From: Bradyrhizobium sp. NP1
GTDB taxonomy: Bacteria > Pseudomonadota > Alphaproteobacteria > Rhizobiales > Xanthobacteraceae
NCBI RefSeq assembly: GCF_030378205.1
Contig: NZ_CP127385.1
Span: 558,001 to 622,000, forward strand
DNA: 64,000 bases
Direction: 5' to 3'
A model generated the notes under the pieces. That model did no database searches. It was not told where the DNA came from and was given only the letters and a program-made list of their open reading frames with translations. Within the stretch, counting starts at the first letter, position 1, and each line of letters begins with the position of its first letter. This document shows, in pieces, positions 15,867 through 24,548 of this stretch. A program made the position numbers and the translations under genes.

Positions 15867-18800
15867 GTGATCAACAGGATCGTCGATGCCGCCCTCGGCA
15901 ACCGAATGGTCGTGCTCATCCTCATCGCCGGGCTTGTCGCAGCCGGTCTTTTGAGCATGCAGCGCCTGCCGTTTGACGCCGATCCGGATATCTCGCCGCT
16001 GCAGGTGCTGGTGACGACCCAGGCTCCGGGTTTGGCCCCGCCGGACGTGGAGCGTTCGATCACCATGCCGATCGAGCTGGCCTTGCAGGGTCTGCCGGGC
16101 ATGATGAGCTACCGTTCGATCTCGCGCTATGGGCTGTCCGTCGTGTATGTGAAGTTCGCCGACGGCGGCGACATCCTGACCGACCGCACGCTGGTTGCGC
16201 AGCGGCTGAGCCAGACAGCGCTGCCCGCAGAGGCAGGAACGCCCAGGCTCGGGCCGCTGTCCGACGGCCTCTCCGAGATCTACCAGTTCAGGGTCGAGGG
16301 CAAGAACTACTCGCTCATGCAGTTGCGCTCGATCTTGGATTGGCAGGTCGCACCGCAGCTCAAGCAGGTCCCGGGCATCACGGAGGTGAACGTCAACGGT
16401 GGCGAACTCAAGACCTACGAGGTGCGCGTCGGCGAGAGCGCATTGACGCGATTTGGCCTGTCGATCGAGGACATCTACAACGCGGTGGCGCAGAACAACC
16501 GCGCTACCGGCGGTGCGACGATCGCGCACAACGGCGAGCAGGCTGTCATCCGCGGCGAAGGACTGCTGGAATCGATCGGCGACATCGGCAATATCGTGCT
16601 GCGCACCGCAGCGGGCGGTTCGCCGCTATACGTCACGAACGTCGCCGAGGTGGTGGAGGCGCCGATGCCGCGGCTCGGTGCGGTGACCAGCCAAGGCAAC
16701 GGCCAGGCGGTGGTGGGCGTCGCACTCATGACGCTGGGCGAGAACACGCGCGTGGTCGCGCAGCGGCTCGGCACCGCCGTGGAACAGATCAACAAGACGC
16801 TGCCGCCCGGTGTCAGCATCGCTCCCTATTACAATCGCGCCGATCTGATCGATCGCGTTCTGGAGACGGTGGCCCACAACCTGGCTGAGGGCGCCTTCCT
16901 GGTCATCGCCGTCCTGTTGTTGCTGCTGGGCAATTTCCGCGCGGCCATCATCGTGGCGCTGGCTATCCCGCTCTCGATGCTGGCCGCCGTCACCGCGATG
17001 TATTTCACCGGACTGTCGGGCAACCTGATGAGCCTCGGCGCCATCGATTTTGGCCTCCTGGTCGACGGGGCGGTGGTGATGATCGAGAACATCGTGCGCC
17101 GCCGCGCCGAGGCGCCCTCCGTTCCCGCGGCGCAGGTGGTGCGCGAGGCCGCGCACGATGTGGCCCGACCGGTCGCCTTCGCCGTCGCGATCATCACGTT
17201 GATCTATCTGCCGATCCTCAGCCTGCAGGGCGTCGAGGGCAAGATGTTCCGCCCGATGGCGCTGACGGTAATGTTCGCGCTAGTCGCATCGCTGGTGCTG
17301 ACGCTTACGCTGATGCCGGTGCTCGCTTCGTTCTTCCTGCGTAAGCCGATCGCCGAACGGGACAGCCGCATCATCGGAGTCGCCCGCCGCGGTTATGCGC
17401 CCGTGCTCGCGAGGACGACGCGCCATCCCGGAATCACCATTCTCGTGGCCGCCGTGATGCTGGGCGGCGCGCTCGCGATCGGCTCCAACTTCGGCGCGGA
17501 GTTCCTGCCTCGCCTGGAGGAAGGCGCGCTAACCGTCACCACGACCAAGCTGCCCGGCATCTCGCTCGAATCCGCGATCGCCACCCAGACCATGGTGGAG
17601 AAGACGTTGAAGAAATTCCCCGAGGTAGAGACCGTTGTTACACTTGGGGGCAGTTCGGAAATCCCAACCGACCCCATGGGGGTCGAGCAAAGCGACACCT
17701 TCATCATTCTCAAGCCGAAGCCGGAATGGCGGACCGCGCAGACGGAGGCGGGGCTGATCGAAGCCTACAAGGAGGCTCTGGATCAGAGCGTGCCCGGCAT
17801 TACGCAAAGCTGGGCGCAACCAATCGAAATGCGCATGGACGACCTCTTGCAGGGCGTGATGGCAGACCTTGCCATCGTCATCCACGGGACCGACACGGCT
17901 ACGCTCCGCGACCTTGGCGACCGGGTGGCGCGCGTGGTCTCAAGCGTCCCCGGGGCGGCCGACGTGCAGGCAAAACAATCGGTTGGCCAGCCCTATCTCC
18001 GCGTCATCGTCAATCGCGGCGAGATAGCGCGCCGCGGGTTCAATGCGACCCAGGTGCTGGACCTCGTCGAAGCGCTGGGCGGACGCACTGTCGGCACCAT
18101 GAAGGACGGCGACGAGCGATATAATATCCGCGTCCGGCTCGCCTCGCAGGACCGTGACAGCATCGAACATATCCGGGCGCTGCGTGTGAACAACGGTGCC
18201 GGCGTTTCGGTTGCCCTCGGCGATCTGGCCGATATCCGCTGGGAGCCAGGTCCTGCCCAGATCGAACGCGAGCAGGGCAAGCGCATCATCAAGGTGCAGG
18301 CTAACGTGCGTGCGCGGCCGCTCGCAAGCTTCGTGGCCGACGCGCAACAGGCGGTTGCAGCTCAGGTCCATCTGCCGCCGGGCTATACGATCTCCTGGGG
18401 TGGGAGCTTCCAGAATCTGCAGGAGGGCATGGCGCGGTTGTCGACCGTCCTGCCGGTGGCGCTCGCCGTCATCTTCCTGCTGCTCTATCTGATGTTCGGC
18501 AGCGCGCGGCTCGCGACGCTGATCTTCTTCAATGTACCGTTTGCGGCCGTCGGCGGGATCTTCGCTCTGGCGCTGCGAGGCATGCCATTCAGCATCTCGG
18601 CCGCGGTCGGCTTCATCGCCTTGTTCGGCATTGCCATTCTGAATGGCGTCGTGATGGTCAGCTATATGGAGGAACGGCGCAAGGAAGGGCTCACTGCTGC
18701 AGCAGCGGCTTGGCAAGCTGCAATGACGCGGCTCCGCCCGGTGCTGATGACGGCGACCGTTGCCAGCCTCGGCTTCCTGCCGATGGCACTTTCGACGAAC

Positions 18801-18974
18801 TCCGGCGCCGAAGTGCAGCGCCCGCTCGCCACGGTCGTCATCGGTGGCCTGATCAGTGCCACCTTACTTACGTTGCTGGTGCTCCCTGCGCTCTATCCCT
18901 GGTTCGGCCGTTTGCGGCACTCCGTTCGCGTCGCCGCAGACTATTCGTCGTATGCGCCGCGGCCGGCAGAGTGA
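15867..18974 (+). CDS. Heavy-metal efflux RND permease, CzcA/CusA-like, 1035 aa
   Basis: Full-length for the family. It starts with MINRIVDAALGNRMVVLIL and the porter signature RLPFDADPDISPLQV. The transmembrane helix 4 motif DFGLLVDGAVVMIENIVRR (about residues 394-412) is the one found in heavy-metal (HME) pumps and carries the proton-relay Asp residues. Twelve membrane segments and two large periplasmic loops are evident. It exports metal ions from the periplasm or cytosol by proton antiport. The substrate cannot be settled from the sequence. Control by the divergent two-component system is likely. Confidence 0.9.
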   Translation: MINRIVDAALGNRMVVLILIAGLVAAGLLSMQRLPFDADPDISPLQVLVTTQAPGLAPPDVERSITMPIELALQGLPGMMSYRSISRYGLSVVYVKFADGGDILTDRTLVAQRLSQTALPAEAGTPRLGPLSDGLSEIYQFRVEGKNYSLMQLRSILDWQVAPQLKQVPGITEVNVNGGELKTYEVRVGESALTRFGLSIEDIYNAVAQNNRATGGATIAHNGEQAVIRGEGLLESIGDIGNIVLRTAAGGSPLYVTNVAEVVEAPMPRLGAVTSQGNGQAVVGVALMTLGENTRVVAQRLGTAVEQINKTLPPGVSIAPYYNRADLIDRVLETVAHNLAEGAFLVIAVLLLLLGNFRAAIIVALAIPLSMLAAVTAMYFTGLSGNLMSLGAIDFGLLVDGAVVMIENIVRRRAEAPSVPAAQVVREAAHDVARPVAFAVAIITLIYLPILSLQGVEGKMFRPMALTVMFALVASLVLTLTLMPVLASFFLRKPIAERDSRIIGVARRGYAPVLARTTRHPGITILVAAVMLGGALAIGSNFGAEFLPRLEEGALTVTTTKLPGISLESAIATQTMVEKTLKKFPEVETVVTLGGSSEIPTDPMGVEQSDTFIILKPKPEWRTAQTEAGLIEAYKEALDQSVPGITQSWAQPIEMRMDDLLQGVMADLAIVIHGTDTATLRDLGDRVARVVSSVPGAADVQAKQSVGQPYLRVIVNRGEIARRGFNATQVLDLVEALGGRTVGTMKDGDERYNIRVRLASQDRDSIEHIRALRVNNGAGVSVALGDLADIRWEPGPAQIEREQGKRIIKVQANVRARPLASFVADAQQAVAAQVHLPPGYTISWGGSFQNLQEGMARLSTVLPVALAVIFLLLYLMFGSARLATLIFFNVPFAAVGGIFALALRGMPFSISAAVGFIALFGIAILNGVVMVSYMEERRKEGLTAAAAAWQAAMTRLRPVLMTATVASLGFLPMALSTNSGAEVQRPLATVVIGGLISATLLTLLVLPALYPWFGRLRHSVRVAADYSSYAPRPAE

Positions 18975-19076
18975 CGACACTCTTGCCAGGTATTCATCCT
19001 GACAATCAGCTGACAATGCCGGTCAGTTTGCCGACGGCTCATATGAGCTATCAATCGCGCCTGAGCCGGTCACCCC

Positions 19077-19090
19077 TTGACCTGCGTCAA
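19077..19090. promoter_or_regulatory. FixK/FNR-type box upstream of the cytochrome b561 gene
   Basis: TTGACCTGCGTCAA is a perfect TTGAC-N4-GTCAA palindrome and matches the FixK2/FnrN consensus TTG(A/C)-N6-(T/G)CAA. Its centre is about 54 bp before the ATG at 19138, which suits a class II promoter with a start point near 19125. It implies low-oxygen activation of the cytochrome b561 gene, which is now frameshifted. Confidence 0.65.
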
Positions 19091-19137
19091 CGGCCACCGA
19101 CCGGCCGGTCATTATCAGTTCAGATGGAGAGTTCACT

Positions 19138-19682
19138 ATGCGTGTTCGAAACTCGACGCAAGATTATGGCGCGATCGCAATGGCGCTACATTGGGCAGTC
19201 GTCGTCCTAGTCTTGGGCGCATGGCTCATTGGGCAGTTCGGAGACGAACTGCCTCGAGGAGCGATTCCTGATAGCGGCCTGTTCGTTCATATGTCACTCG
19301 GCCTCGCCATCATCGGCCTCGTCATCGCTCGCCTGTTCTGGCGTCTAAGCGATCCGCCCCCCCCGCCAGAAAAGTCTCCGCTCGGCGCGTGGGGCGAGTG
19401 GGCGAGCAAAGCCATTCACTATCTGATCTACGTGGTGCTCATTGCGGTGCCGATTGCAGGAATCGTGGTGCAGTTTGCGCGGGGGCATGCGCTGCCGATT
19501 TTTGGCCTGCTCGAAATCGCGTCGCCGTGGCCTGCTGATCACGTCTTTGCGCACGATATCAAGGAAGTTCACGAAATACTCGCCAACGGCATGCTTGCAC
19601 TGATCGGCCTTCGGCGCTCGCCCATCACTACATTTTCCGGGATCGGACGCTGTTGCGGATGCTGCCTGTCACACGGTCTTGA
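19138..19682 (+). pseudogene. Cytochrome b561, frameshifted near the C-terminus
   Basis: Four membrane helices are evident: IAMALHWAVVVLVLGAWLIG, LGLAIIGLVIARLFW, HYLIYVVLIAVPIAGIVVQF and a fourth after DIKEVHEILANGM. The expected end (ALAHHYIFRDRTLLRMLPVT, with the haem-ligand HH) is present, but in another frame. One base is missing around 19600-19620 (545 bp in total, not a multiple of three). Without correction the frame runs on into nonsense. It could be a sequencing error; otherwise the gene is newly dead. A FixK box lies upstream. Confidence 0.75.
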
Positions 19683-19730
19683 GCCCTTTGGGGCAGCTAG
19701 CTGCGAGCCGATCGGCCATTCGAGATCATC

Positions 19731-19905
19731 ATGCCTGCCACGCCGCACATCGAGAAGCATTTCACGGCATTGGAATCGGTGCGCGATGTGGTGATCGGCA
19801 TGGCCGATGGTCTGACCGTGCCGTTTGCACTCGCGGCCGGCCTTTCGGCCGCGGTGGTCAGCACGGATTGTCATTGTCACCGCTGCCCGTGTCGTTTGCA
19901 GATTG
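19731..19905 (+). pseudogene. VIT1/CCC1-family Fe/Mn transporter N-terminal remnant
   Basis: The frame reads HIEKHFTALESVRDVVIGMA and DGLTVPFALAAGLSAAVVS, the first helix of VIT1/CCC1-type iron or manganese transporters. The following IVIVTAARV is in a shifted frame, and the remaining helices are absent. It follows the broken cytochrome b561 directly. Confidence 0.6.
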
Positions 19906-20118
19906 TGAGCCCTTGCTATGCTGACAACCTCGCTGAGCTCAACGCTGAGTCCGGATCATTTGAAAAGGCTTGCGGAGCCCGCCCCGACGCAGTCATGCGC
20001 ACGCGCGCGACCGAGGTCCGCTTTGAAGGGCAAAAGCGATTGTCCAGGAGGGTTGGGGCTGGTCAAAACTCGAACAGCGCGCCCGTGGTGGTCACCGTAC
20101 CTCGGTATTTGTCATCGG

Positions 20119-20260
20119 TCACGGCGGCACCGCCCTTCTCAAATCAGCCCAGTCGCCTTCTTCCAGACCGAACACCAAACTGGCGCTCTGCCAACGGTAT
20201 CCAATCTGACCGCCAACCACCCCGCTGATCTCGCGATTTCCTGATCGCACTTGCTGAAGG
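20119..20260 (-). pseudogene. Omp31-like outer-membrane beta-barrel remnant
   Basis: On the minus strand the frame gives GVVGGQIGYRWQSASLVFGL and then EEGDWADLR. This is the signature of the first strands of Omp25/Omp31-like proteins (GGQIGYNWQ...VFGLEGDWxWADL) common in Bradyrhizobium. Neither a signal peptide nor later strands are present. The piece is a scrap within a decayed zone. Confidence 0.5.
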
Positions 20261-20364
20261 CTTCCGGATTCTCGAATCCAATCGAAGACCCTGCTTCCGC
20301 GCCTCGGCCTGAACGATATCGGCGCGCTGCCACGCGGAAAGCTTCGTACCGTCGCAAGAGCAGA

Positions 20365-20380
20365 AGGGGTAAAATCCCCT
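20365..20380. promoter_or_regulatory. Short inverted repeat before the small acidic gene
   Basis: AGGGG-TAAAAT-CCCCT forms a small perfect hairpin or operator 24 bp before the start of the acidic protein gene. Its role is unknown. Confidence 0.25.
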
Positions 20381-20404
20381 AGGTCCACACCGAGGAGCAA
20401 CAAC

Positions 20405-20584
20405 ATGAAGCAACACATCCCCGACGAACTTTCCACCAGGTTGATCGACCGGAGTTCCTTCGTGATCATGGGCAACGCGATGCCGCCCCGAGATCCTGAT
20501 GAAAACGAAGTAGACGAGGAGGAAGAAGAGGAAGAGGACCTCGCCGACGAACCGCCGCTCGTGCGCGAGCCGGACGAAGACTAG
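20405..20584 (+). CDS. Small acidic conserved protein, 59 aa
   Basis: ATG at 20405 follows GAGGAG by a normal distance. The product starts MKQHIPDELSTRLIDRSSFV and ends in a nearly pure Glu/Asp stretch followed by PPLVREPDED. I recall similar short acidic proteins as widespread in Bradyrhizobium; no function is known. The charge pattern suggests a disordered tail. It is short but intact, with good codon use. Confidence 0.6.
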   Translation: MKQHIPDELSTRLIDRSSFVIMGNAMPPRDPDENEVDEEEEEEEDLADEPPLVREPDED

Positions 20585-20623
20585 ACTAGCCTGTAGTTGA
20601 CAGTCGGCGTTATAGTATCTCCC

Positions 20624-20950
20624 ATGAATTGGGATGCGAAAGACGTAGCGCTGCTCAAAAAACTCTGGGCCGTAGGACGGAGCGCCGCGCAGATCGCCCG
20701 CCGTCTAGGGTGTAGCCGTAACGCGGTCTGCGGCAGGCTAACTCGTTTGGGCCTGAAGCGTGGTCACAAGCCGCCAACAGCAAAACCCAAGATAAGGCCG
20801 GTCCCGAAGCGAAAGCCGGCGTGGTCGGCCGCCTGTGCCCGCCCGGCGGCAAAGAAGGTGTCGCGGAAGACGGTTGGGAGGCAGCCTGAGGAATTCAGCA
20901 AGCGCCAGCTTTACGCCATGCTAGCTGAAGCGGTCAGGAATACGGGCTAA
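20624..20950 (+). CDS. GcrA-family cell-cycle regulator-like protein, 108 aa
   Basis: The start [20 protein letters not shown] and the segment [19 protein letters not shown] match the GcrA DNA-binding domain (W-T/D-x-E-x-x-x-L-x-x-L-W...SAxxIAxxL...RNAVxGxxxRLGL). GcrA acts with sigma 70 at methylated promoters in alphaproteobacteria. This protein is shorter than the main cell-cycle GcrA (about 170 aa) and lacks most of the C-terminal sigma-interaction part, so it is probably a paralogue. The ATG at 20624 was preferred over 20597 because it starts the domain. Confidence 0.8.
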   Translation: MNWDAKDVALLKKLWAVGRSAAQIARRLGCSRNAVCGRLTRLGLKRGHKPPTAKPKIRPVPKRKPAWSAACARPAAKKVSRKTVGRQPEEFSKRQLYAMLAEAVRNTG

Positions 20951-21086
20951 CGGGCCCACCCGCGACATCGTTGCGGCGCTGCCTCCGACCGGTTCGACCC
21001 GTACAGCACGACTGTGGTTGAACCTACGCGAACTGTCTCCGTTCACTCGGAACACGCATCTAGTCAACGTTCAAACGGAGTCTCCC

Positions 21087-21314
21087 ATGTCCCCAACTAC
21101 TGCAGCGAAGGACCACGTTTATAAGGTCCTAGAACTTGTTGGATCTTCCGAGAAAAGCATCGAGGATGCCATTCAGAATGCGATTTCTCGCGCGTCGAAG
21201 ACCATTCGCGAGATGAAATGGTTTGAAGTCTCGGAGACCAGGGGGCACATCGAAAAAGGGTCCGTTCGCCATTACCGGGTCACGTTGCGCGTCGGATTTA
21301 CACTAGACGACTAG
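21087..21314 (+). CDS. Dodecin, flavin-binding protein, 75 aa
   Basis: The sequence [20 protein letters not shown] and [20 protein letters not shown] is the dodecin fold: a short helix between antiparallel strands, with the Trp that stacks on flavin. Dodecins form dodecameric shells that store flavin. GGAG precedes the ATG at 21087 at good spacing; an earlier in-frame ATG at 21018 adds a low-complexity tail and is not used. Confidence 0.88.
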   Translation: MSPTTAAKDHVYKVLELVGSSEKSIEDAIQNAISRASKTIREMKWFEVSETRGHIEKGSVRHYRVTLRVGFTLDD

Positions 21315-21673
21315 CCTTAGGCTGCGTCGAGATAGCCGATGCATACGATCTACTGAATCGGGCCGGCTTTTCTACGACCCAGGTGTGGTCAAAACTTTAG
21401 GCTCCCATCCCTGTCGACTGGCTCCCTGGCTCATGCGCAAAAAGTTGCAACTAAATACAAAAAGCCCACCGAGAAAATTTTCGAGGTCCGGTATCGGGGG
21501 TGAAGCCGACGTTGATCGAAATGGGGAATGTCTGGTTTTGACCCTCCTCGGACTTCCTGGCATGTCCGCTCAATGTCCGCCGGAGAAACGAGAAGCGAGA
21601 TGCTCGGCGCGAGTCTGTCAGCCAAGCGGTCACATTGGCACGGGGTGGAGGGCAAGCTCGATATTCGGACAAG
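21315..21673. other. Intergenic region, no gene seen
   Basis: No convincing coding frame is present. The sequence GCATGTCCGCTCAATGTCCGCC near 21560 again resembles intergenic repeats of Bradyrhizobium-type genomes. A short palindrome, CGAGAAAATTTTCG, lies near 21473-21486. Confidence 0.35.
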
Positions 21674-22522
21674 TCACATCTTGACGGCATTCGCGAAGAG
21701 CATGTCACCCCACTCGTACAAAGGCCGCATAAAGTCAGATTGGGTGTGGATTGCTCGACCTTTGCGATCGCGCCATTTTCGTCCGTAGGTATCGAACGGA
21801 AAGTGTCGCATGTAGTATTCGCAGGTCTCTTCCCAATGGTCGACCGACAACGACTTACCATAGTGCTGGCAATAGAGACCGGTCGCCACGCGTTCTACGC
21901 CGCCCGGCTCTCGCGCATGGTGCTTCGCGAAGATGACCTCCAGCCGGTTTCGCCACAACATCAGAATGTCTCGCCGTTCCGGGCCGAAGAAACGACGAAA
22001 GTCCAACAGTTCGCGATCGGCTTGATAGGGTGCATGATCGCCAGGGGTCATATAGGCGTCGAACAGTTGAACCCGCACGCCGTCGTATTCGTTAGAATGC
22101 GTTCCTTCCATGAATCCGCGTAGATCTCCGGTAACGCGCTCATCCGCATCGAAGCAAAACATCCAGTCGAACTGCAACAGCTCGCGTGCCGTCTGCAGCA
22201 AAAGTCCGCGATGTCGACCCTCGGCAATCCGGCGTGCCTCGATGTCCGTTTCCCACGACCGATTTGCCACAATCACAGCGACTTTTGGGTGTCCGCCAAG
22301 AATCTCCAGCGTTCGATCCGTACTCGCGTCATCATAGGCGACTATCGCATCGACGTGCTTGCTAACGTATTCCAGTGTGTCTCGGAGAATAAGCGCTTCA
22401 TTGCGAACGCGGGTGATTCCGATCAAAAAATGCTTATGACCCAATAGGCTTGTGTTGCAAGCAACGATTTGTTCGCCGTCGCGGAGCTGCCAACTATTCG
22501 TGTCCGGCATGATCGCCACCAC
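21674..22522 (-). CDS. Glycosyltransferase family 2-like protein, 282 aa
   Basis: The GT-A fold is visible: ITRVRNEALILRDTLEYVSK, then VAYDDASTDRTLEI with the nucleotide-binding Asp residues, and FCFDADERV as the metal-binding DxD-like motif near residue 125. The C-terminal part is aromatic and charged (WRDRKGRAI). No membrane helix is present. It probably transfers a sugar from a nucleotide donor to a glycan or protein; the acceptor is unknown. Met5 (22510) is an alternative start. The gene stands alone. Confidence 0.8.
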   Translation of the reverse strand: MVAIMPDTNSWQLRDGEQIVACNTSLLGHKHFLIGITRVRNEALILRDTLEYVSKHVDAIVAYDDASTDRTLEILGGHPKVAVIVANRSWETDIEARRIAEGRHRGLLLQTARELLQFDWMFCFDADERVTGDLRGFMEGTHSNEYDGVRVQLFDAYMTPGDHAPYQADRELLDFRRFFGPERRDILMLWRNRLEVIFAKHHAREPGGVERVATGLYCQHYGKSLSVDHWEETCEYYMRHFPFDTYGRKWRDRKGRAIHTQSDFMRPLYEWGDMLFANAVKM

Positions 22523-22885
22523 CTAGCTGCGATAAGGAATTGGCACCAATGATGGTGGGCGGGCGCAGTAACGGCAAGGGTTAAGAATCGTAGGGCCAAT
22601 GTTGCCGGCGGGACGCCGCCAACGAGAGATTGCAGAAAATCAACCCCGCGGCGCTGTTGGGCGAGGCGTCCAAAATGGAATGTCGCCTGTTGGCCTATAG
22701 CGTCGACATTCGAACGTCTTCTTTCCCGCCACTTATGGCGTCTATCAGCGCGGTCATGGGCCATGCAGGAGCGGCCCCAACGTCAGCGTCCTCTTCGTCC
22801 AAAGCTCGGACGAAGTTGCCGGGCGGTCCTCGCCGGGGTCTCGGCCTCAGTCAAATCGGACGCCAAATGCCCGCGCTGCTTAGCT
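22523..22885. other. Intergenic region, no gene seen
   Basis: Open frames occur on both strands but none has a recognisable domain, signal peptide or convincing start. It separates the glycosyltransferase from the end of the ParA-linked gene. Confidence 0.35.
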
Positions 22886-23917
22886 TTACATTTCTGGATC
22901 TGAAATGCGGGTCAGCATCTTCACGTGCGGTCCCGCCCGTTTGAAGATCGGCTCCCAAAAGGCATAGGCCTTCTCGGCGAAACTCGCGCTTATGCTGAAC
23001 TTCGTGAGCGCCCCCCGATATGCGGCCTGTCGCCGGCAGCCCTGCCCCTCGACAAGGTGCCAGATGAATTGAGCGACCTGGCGCGCGTACGTGCTCGGAC
23101 GACCTCGGTGGTTGGGTACGATCTCAAGCCGCATGGTCCCGGTGTCGCGCGTCTCCGGTTCGGTGATATTGGCAAGCCAGTTGAAGATTGATGGATCAAT
23201 GCTCGCGGCATAGCCGTCGCGCTTGAGCTGCTGATTGATCATAGAGAACGCGCTGGCGGCTTCTCTGAAGCATTCGCTCAGGATGAAGTTCGCCTGATTC
23301 TCCAGCTTGCCGCTCTGAAGATCGTCCAGCAATCTGACCGCCTCGTCAGTGAGCCGCCGCATGTATCGCGGTTGCGGCTGCCCTGCGGTGTCGGCTGGTT
23401 CCTTCTGCACAATCAATCCGACCGCATCCGCGCGGAACTCCGTTGCGACTTCTTTGAGAACGGTCAAAAAATTGCTTTCAAGACTGGAGCCGCCGGTGTC
23501 TTTCGACGCCGCTTCGCTTCCCACCCCTGCCTCTACGAGGTCCTTTGCATGGTCCAACGCAGCATTCAGGCTGGCTTTGATGTTTTCAAAAGCTCTGTTT
23601 TGATAGTCCTTGGCAATCTTCCCCATCATCTCGGTGGTAGTGTCGGAATCTAGGAGTTCGTCCTTGCGCGGCGCCGCCGCATTCCGAGATTCAAGCACCG
23701 CAACGGGACTCGGAGCCATCGCTTGCCTTGCAAGGATTGTTTGATCAGACGTCTTCTCGCCTGTGTGCTCCGATCGCGGATTGGAAGCAGCAATCCCGCT
23801 GGACAACACAAACAGGCCATCGTCAACGGCTCGGCTCGCCGCCGCGGTAAGCTCCACGAGCGAGCGTCGCGCACAGCGCGTATGGCTAGCACGCCGCCGT
23901 TTTTGCGTGTGGATCAT
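22886..23917 (-). CDS. ParA-linked protein with phasin-like segment, 343 aa
   Basis: The start overlaps the end of parA by 32 bp, so the two are co-translated. Residues about 95-130 (KIAKDYQNRAFENIKASLNA, then ALDHAKDLVEA) resemble the amphipathic helix of phasins, which coat polyhydroxybutyrate granules. The C-terminal half (about 170-343) has no family that I recognise. It includes HRGRPSTYARQVAQFIWHLV and ends with PHVKMLTRISDPEM. A ParA with a granule-binding partner would suggest carbon-granule or plasmid-like partitioning, but this is inference. Confidence 0.6.
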   Translation of the reverse strand: MIHTQKRRRASHTRCARRSLVELTAAASRAVDDGLFVLSSGIAASNPRSEHTGEKTSDQTILARQAMAPSPVAVLESRNAAAPRKDELLDSDTTTEMMGKIAKDYQNRAFENIKASLNAALDHAKDLVEAGVGSEAASKDTGGSSLESNFLTVLKEVATEFRADAVGLIVQKEPADTAGQPQPRYMRRLTDEAVRLLDDLQSGKLENQANFILSECFREAASAFSMINQQLKRDGYAASIDPSIFNWLANITEPETRDTGTMRLEIVPNHRGRPSTYARQVAQFIWHLVEGQGCRRQAAYRGALTKFSISASFAEKAYAFWEPIFKRAGPHVKMLTRISDPEM

Positions 23918-24548
23918 GATCTAACGACCCCTCGACAAGCTTTTTCAAGACCCAGCGCCACAGCTCACGAACTTCCTCCGAGGCTCTTCCCTCTTGTGCA
24001 AACTCGGTCACGCCCAATCCCGTCCCCAGCGCGTCCTGGTGGTCGTTGCGCTGTCCGACGTAGGGAAGCGCTAGCACGCCGAGCGAATTGAGCGAAGTTG
24101 CAGCTTCGCTCAAACGGCAGCCCCGCGGTGGCGTCTGATTGAGGACGAACGCAAATCGGCGCTTGAACCTACGAATAGCAATCAGCGTCGGTACTGCAGC
24201 TTCGATGTCGGCGGGACTCGGACGCGTCGGGATCAGGCAAAGATCGGCCTTCGTGATGGCGTGCGTGGCCAGCGCATTGTTCGTGGCGGCAGTATCGATG
24301 ATCGCAAGCCAGATCCCCTCAGCTTCGAGGCGGACCAGCGCCCTTTCTATCTCGGCAGGATCGGCGACCCGAACGACCCGTGGAAAGGGATTGCCGCGCC
24401 GCTCCTTCCATTTTGAAATCGTGCCTTGTGGATCAGCCTCGACAAATGCGACGCGCTCCCCGTTCTCCATTGCCGCGACTGCAAGTCCGACGGCCAGCGT
24501 GCTCTTGCCGCTCCCGCCTTTTTGGGTGACCAGAGCAAGGACGTACAT
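23886..24548 (-). CDS. ParA-family ATPase, 220 aa
   Basis: MYVLALVTQKGGSGKSTLAV begins with the deviant Walker A motif (KGGSGKST). FVEADPQG is the A' motif and LAIIDTAAT the Walker B motif. Such ATPases position plasmids, chromosomes or protein complexes by binding DNA. At about 220 residues it is the short type, without the N-terminal HTH, like McdA, PpfA or plasmid type Ib. A longer start at 24572 (TTG) is possible. No ParB or parS site is adjacent; the downstream overlapping gene is the likely partner. Confidence 0.88.
   Translation of the reverse strand: MYVLALVTQKGGSGKSTLAVGLAVAAMENGERVAFVEADPQGTISKWKERRGNPFPRVVRVADPAEIERALVRLEAEGIWLAIIDTAATNNALATHAITKADLCLIPTRPSPADIEAAVPTLIAIRRFKRRFAFVLNQTPPRGCRLSEAATSLNSLGVLALPYVGQRNDHQDALGTGLGVTEFAQEGRASEEVRELWRWVLKKLVEGSLDHDPHAKTAAC

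Noticed and set aside
21030..21090. EcfG-type general-stress promoter before dodecin (GGAAC near 21050 with CGTT downstream)
   Set aside because: Spacing between the boxes is 14 bases rather than the expected 16-17.
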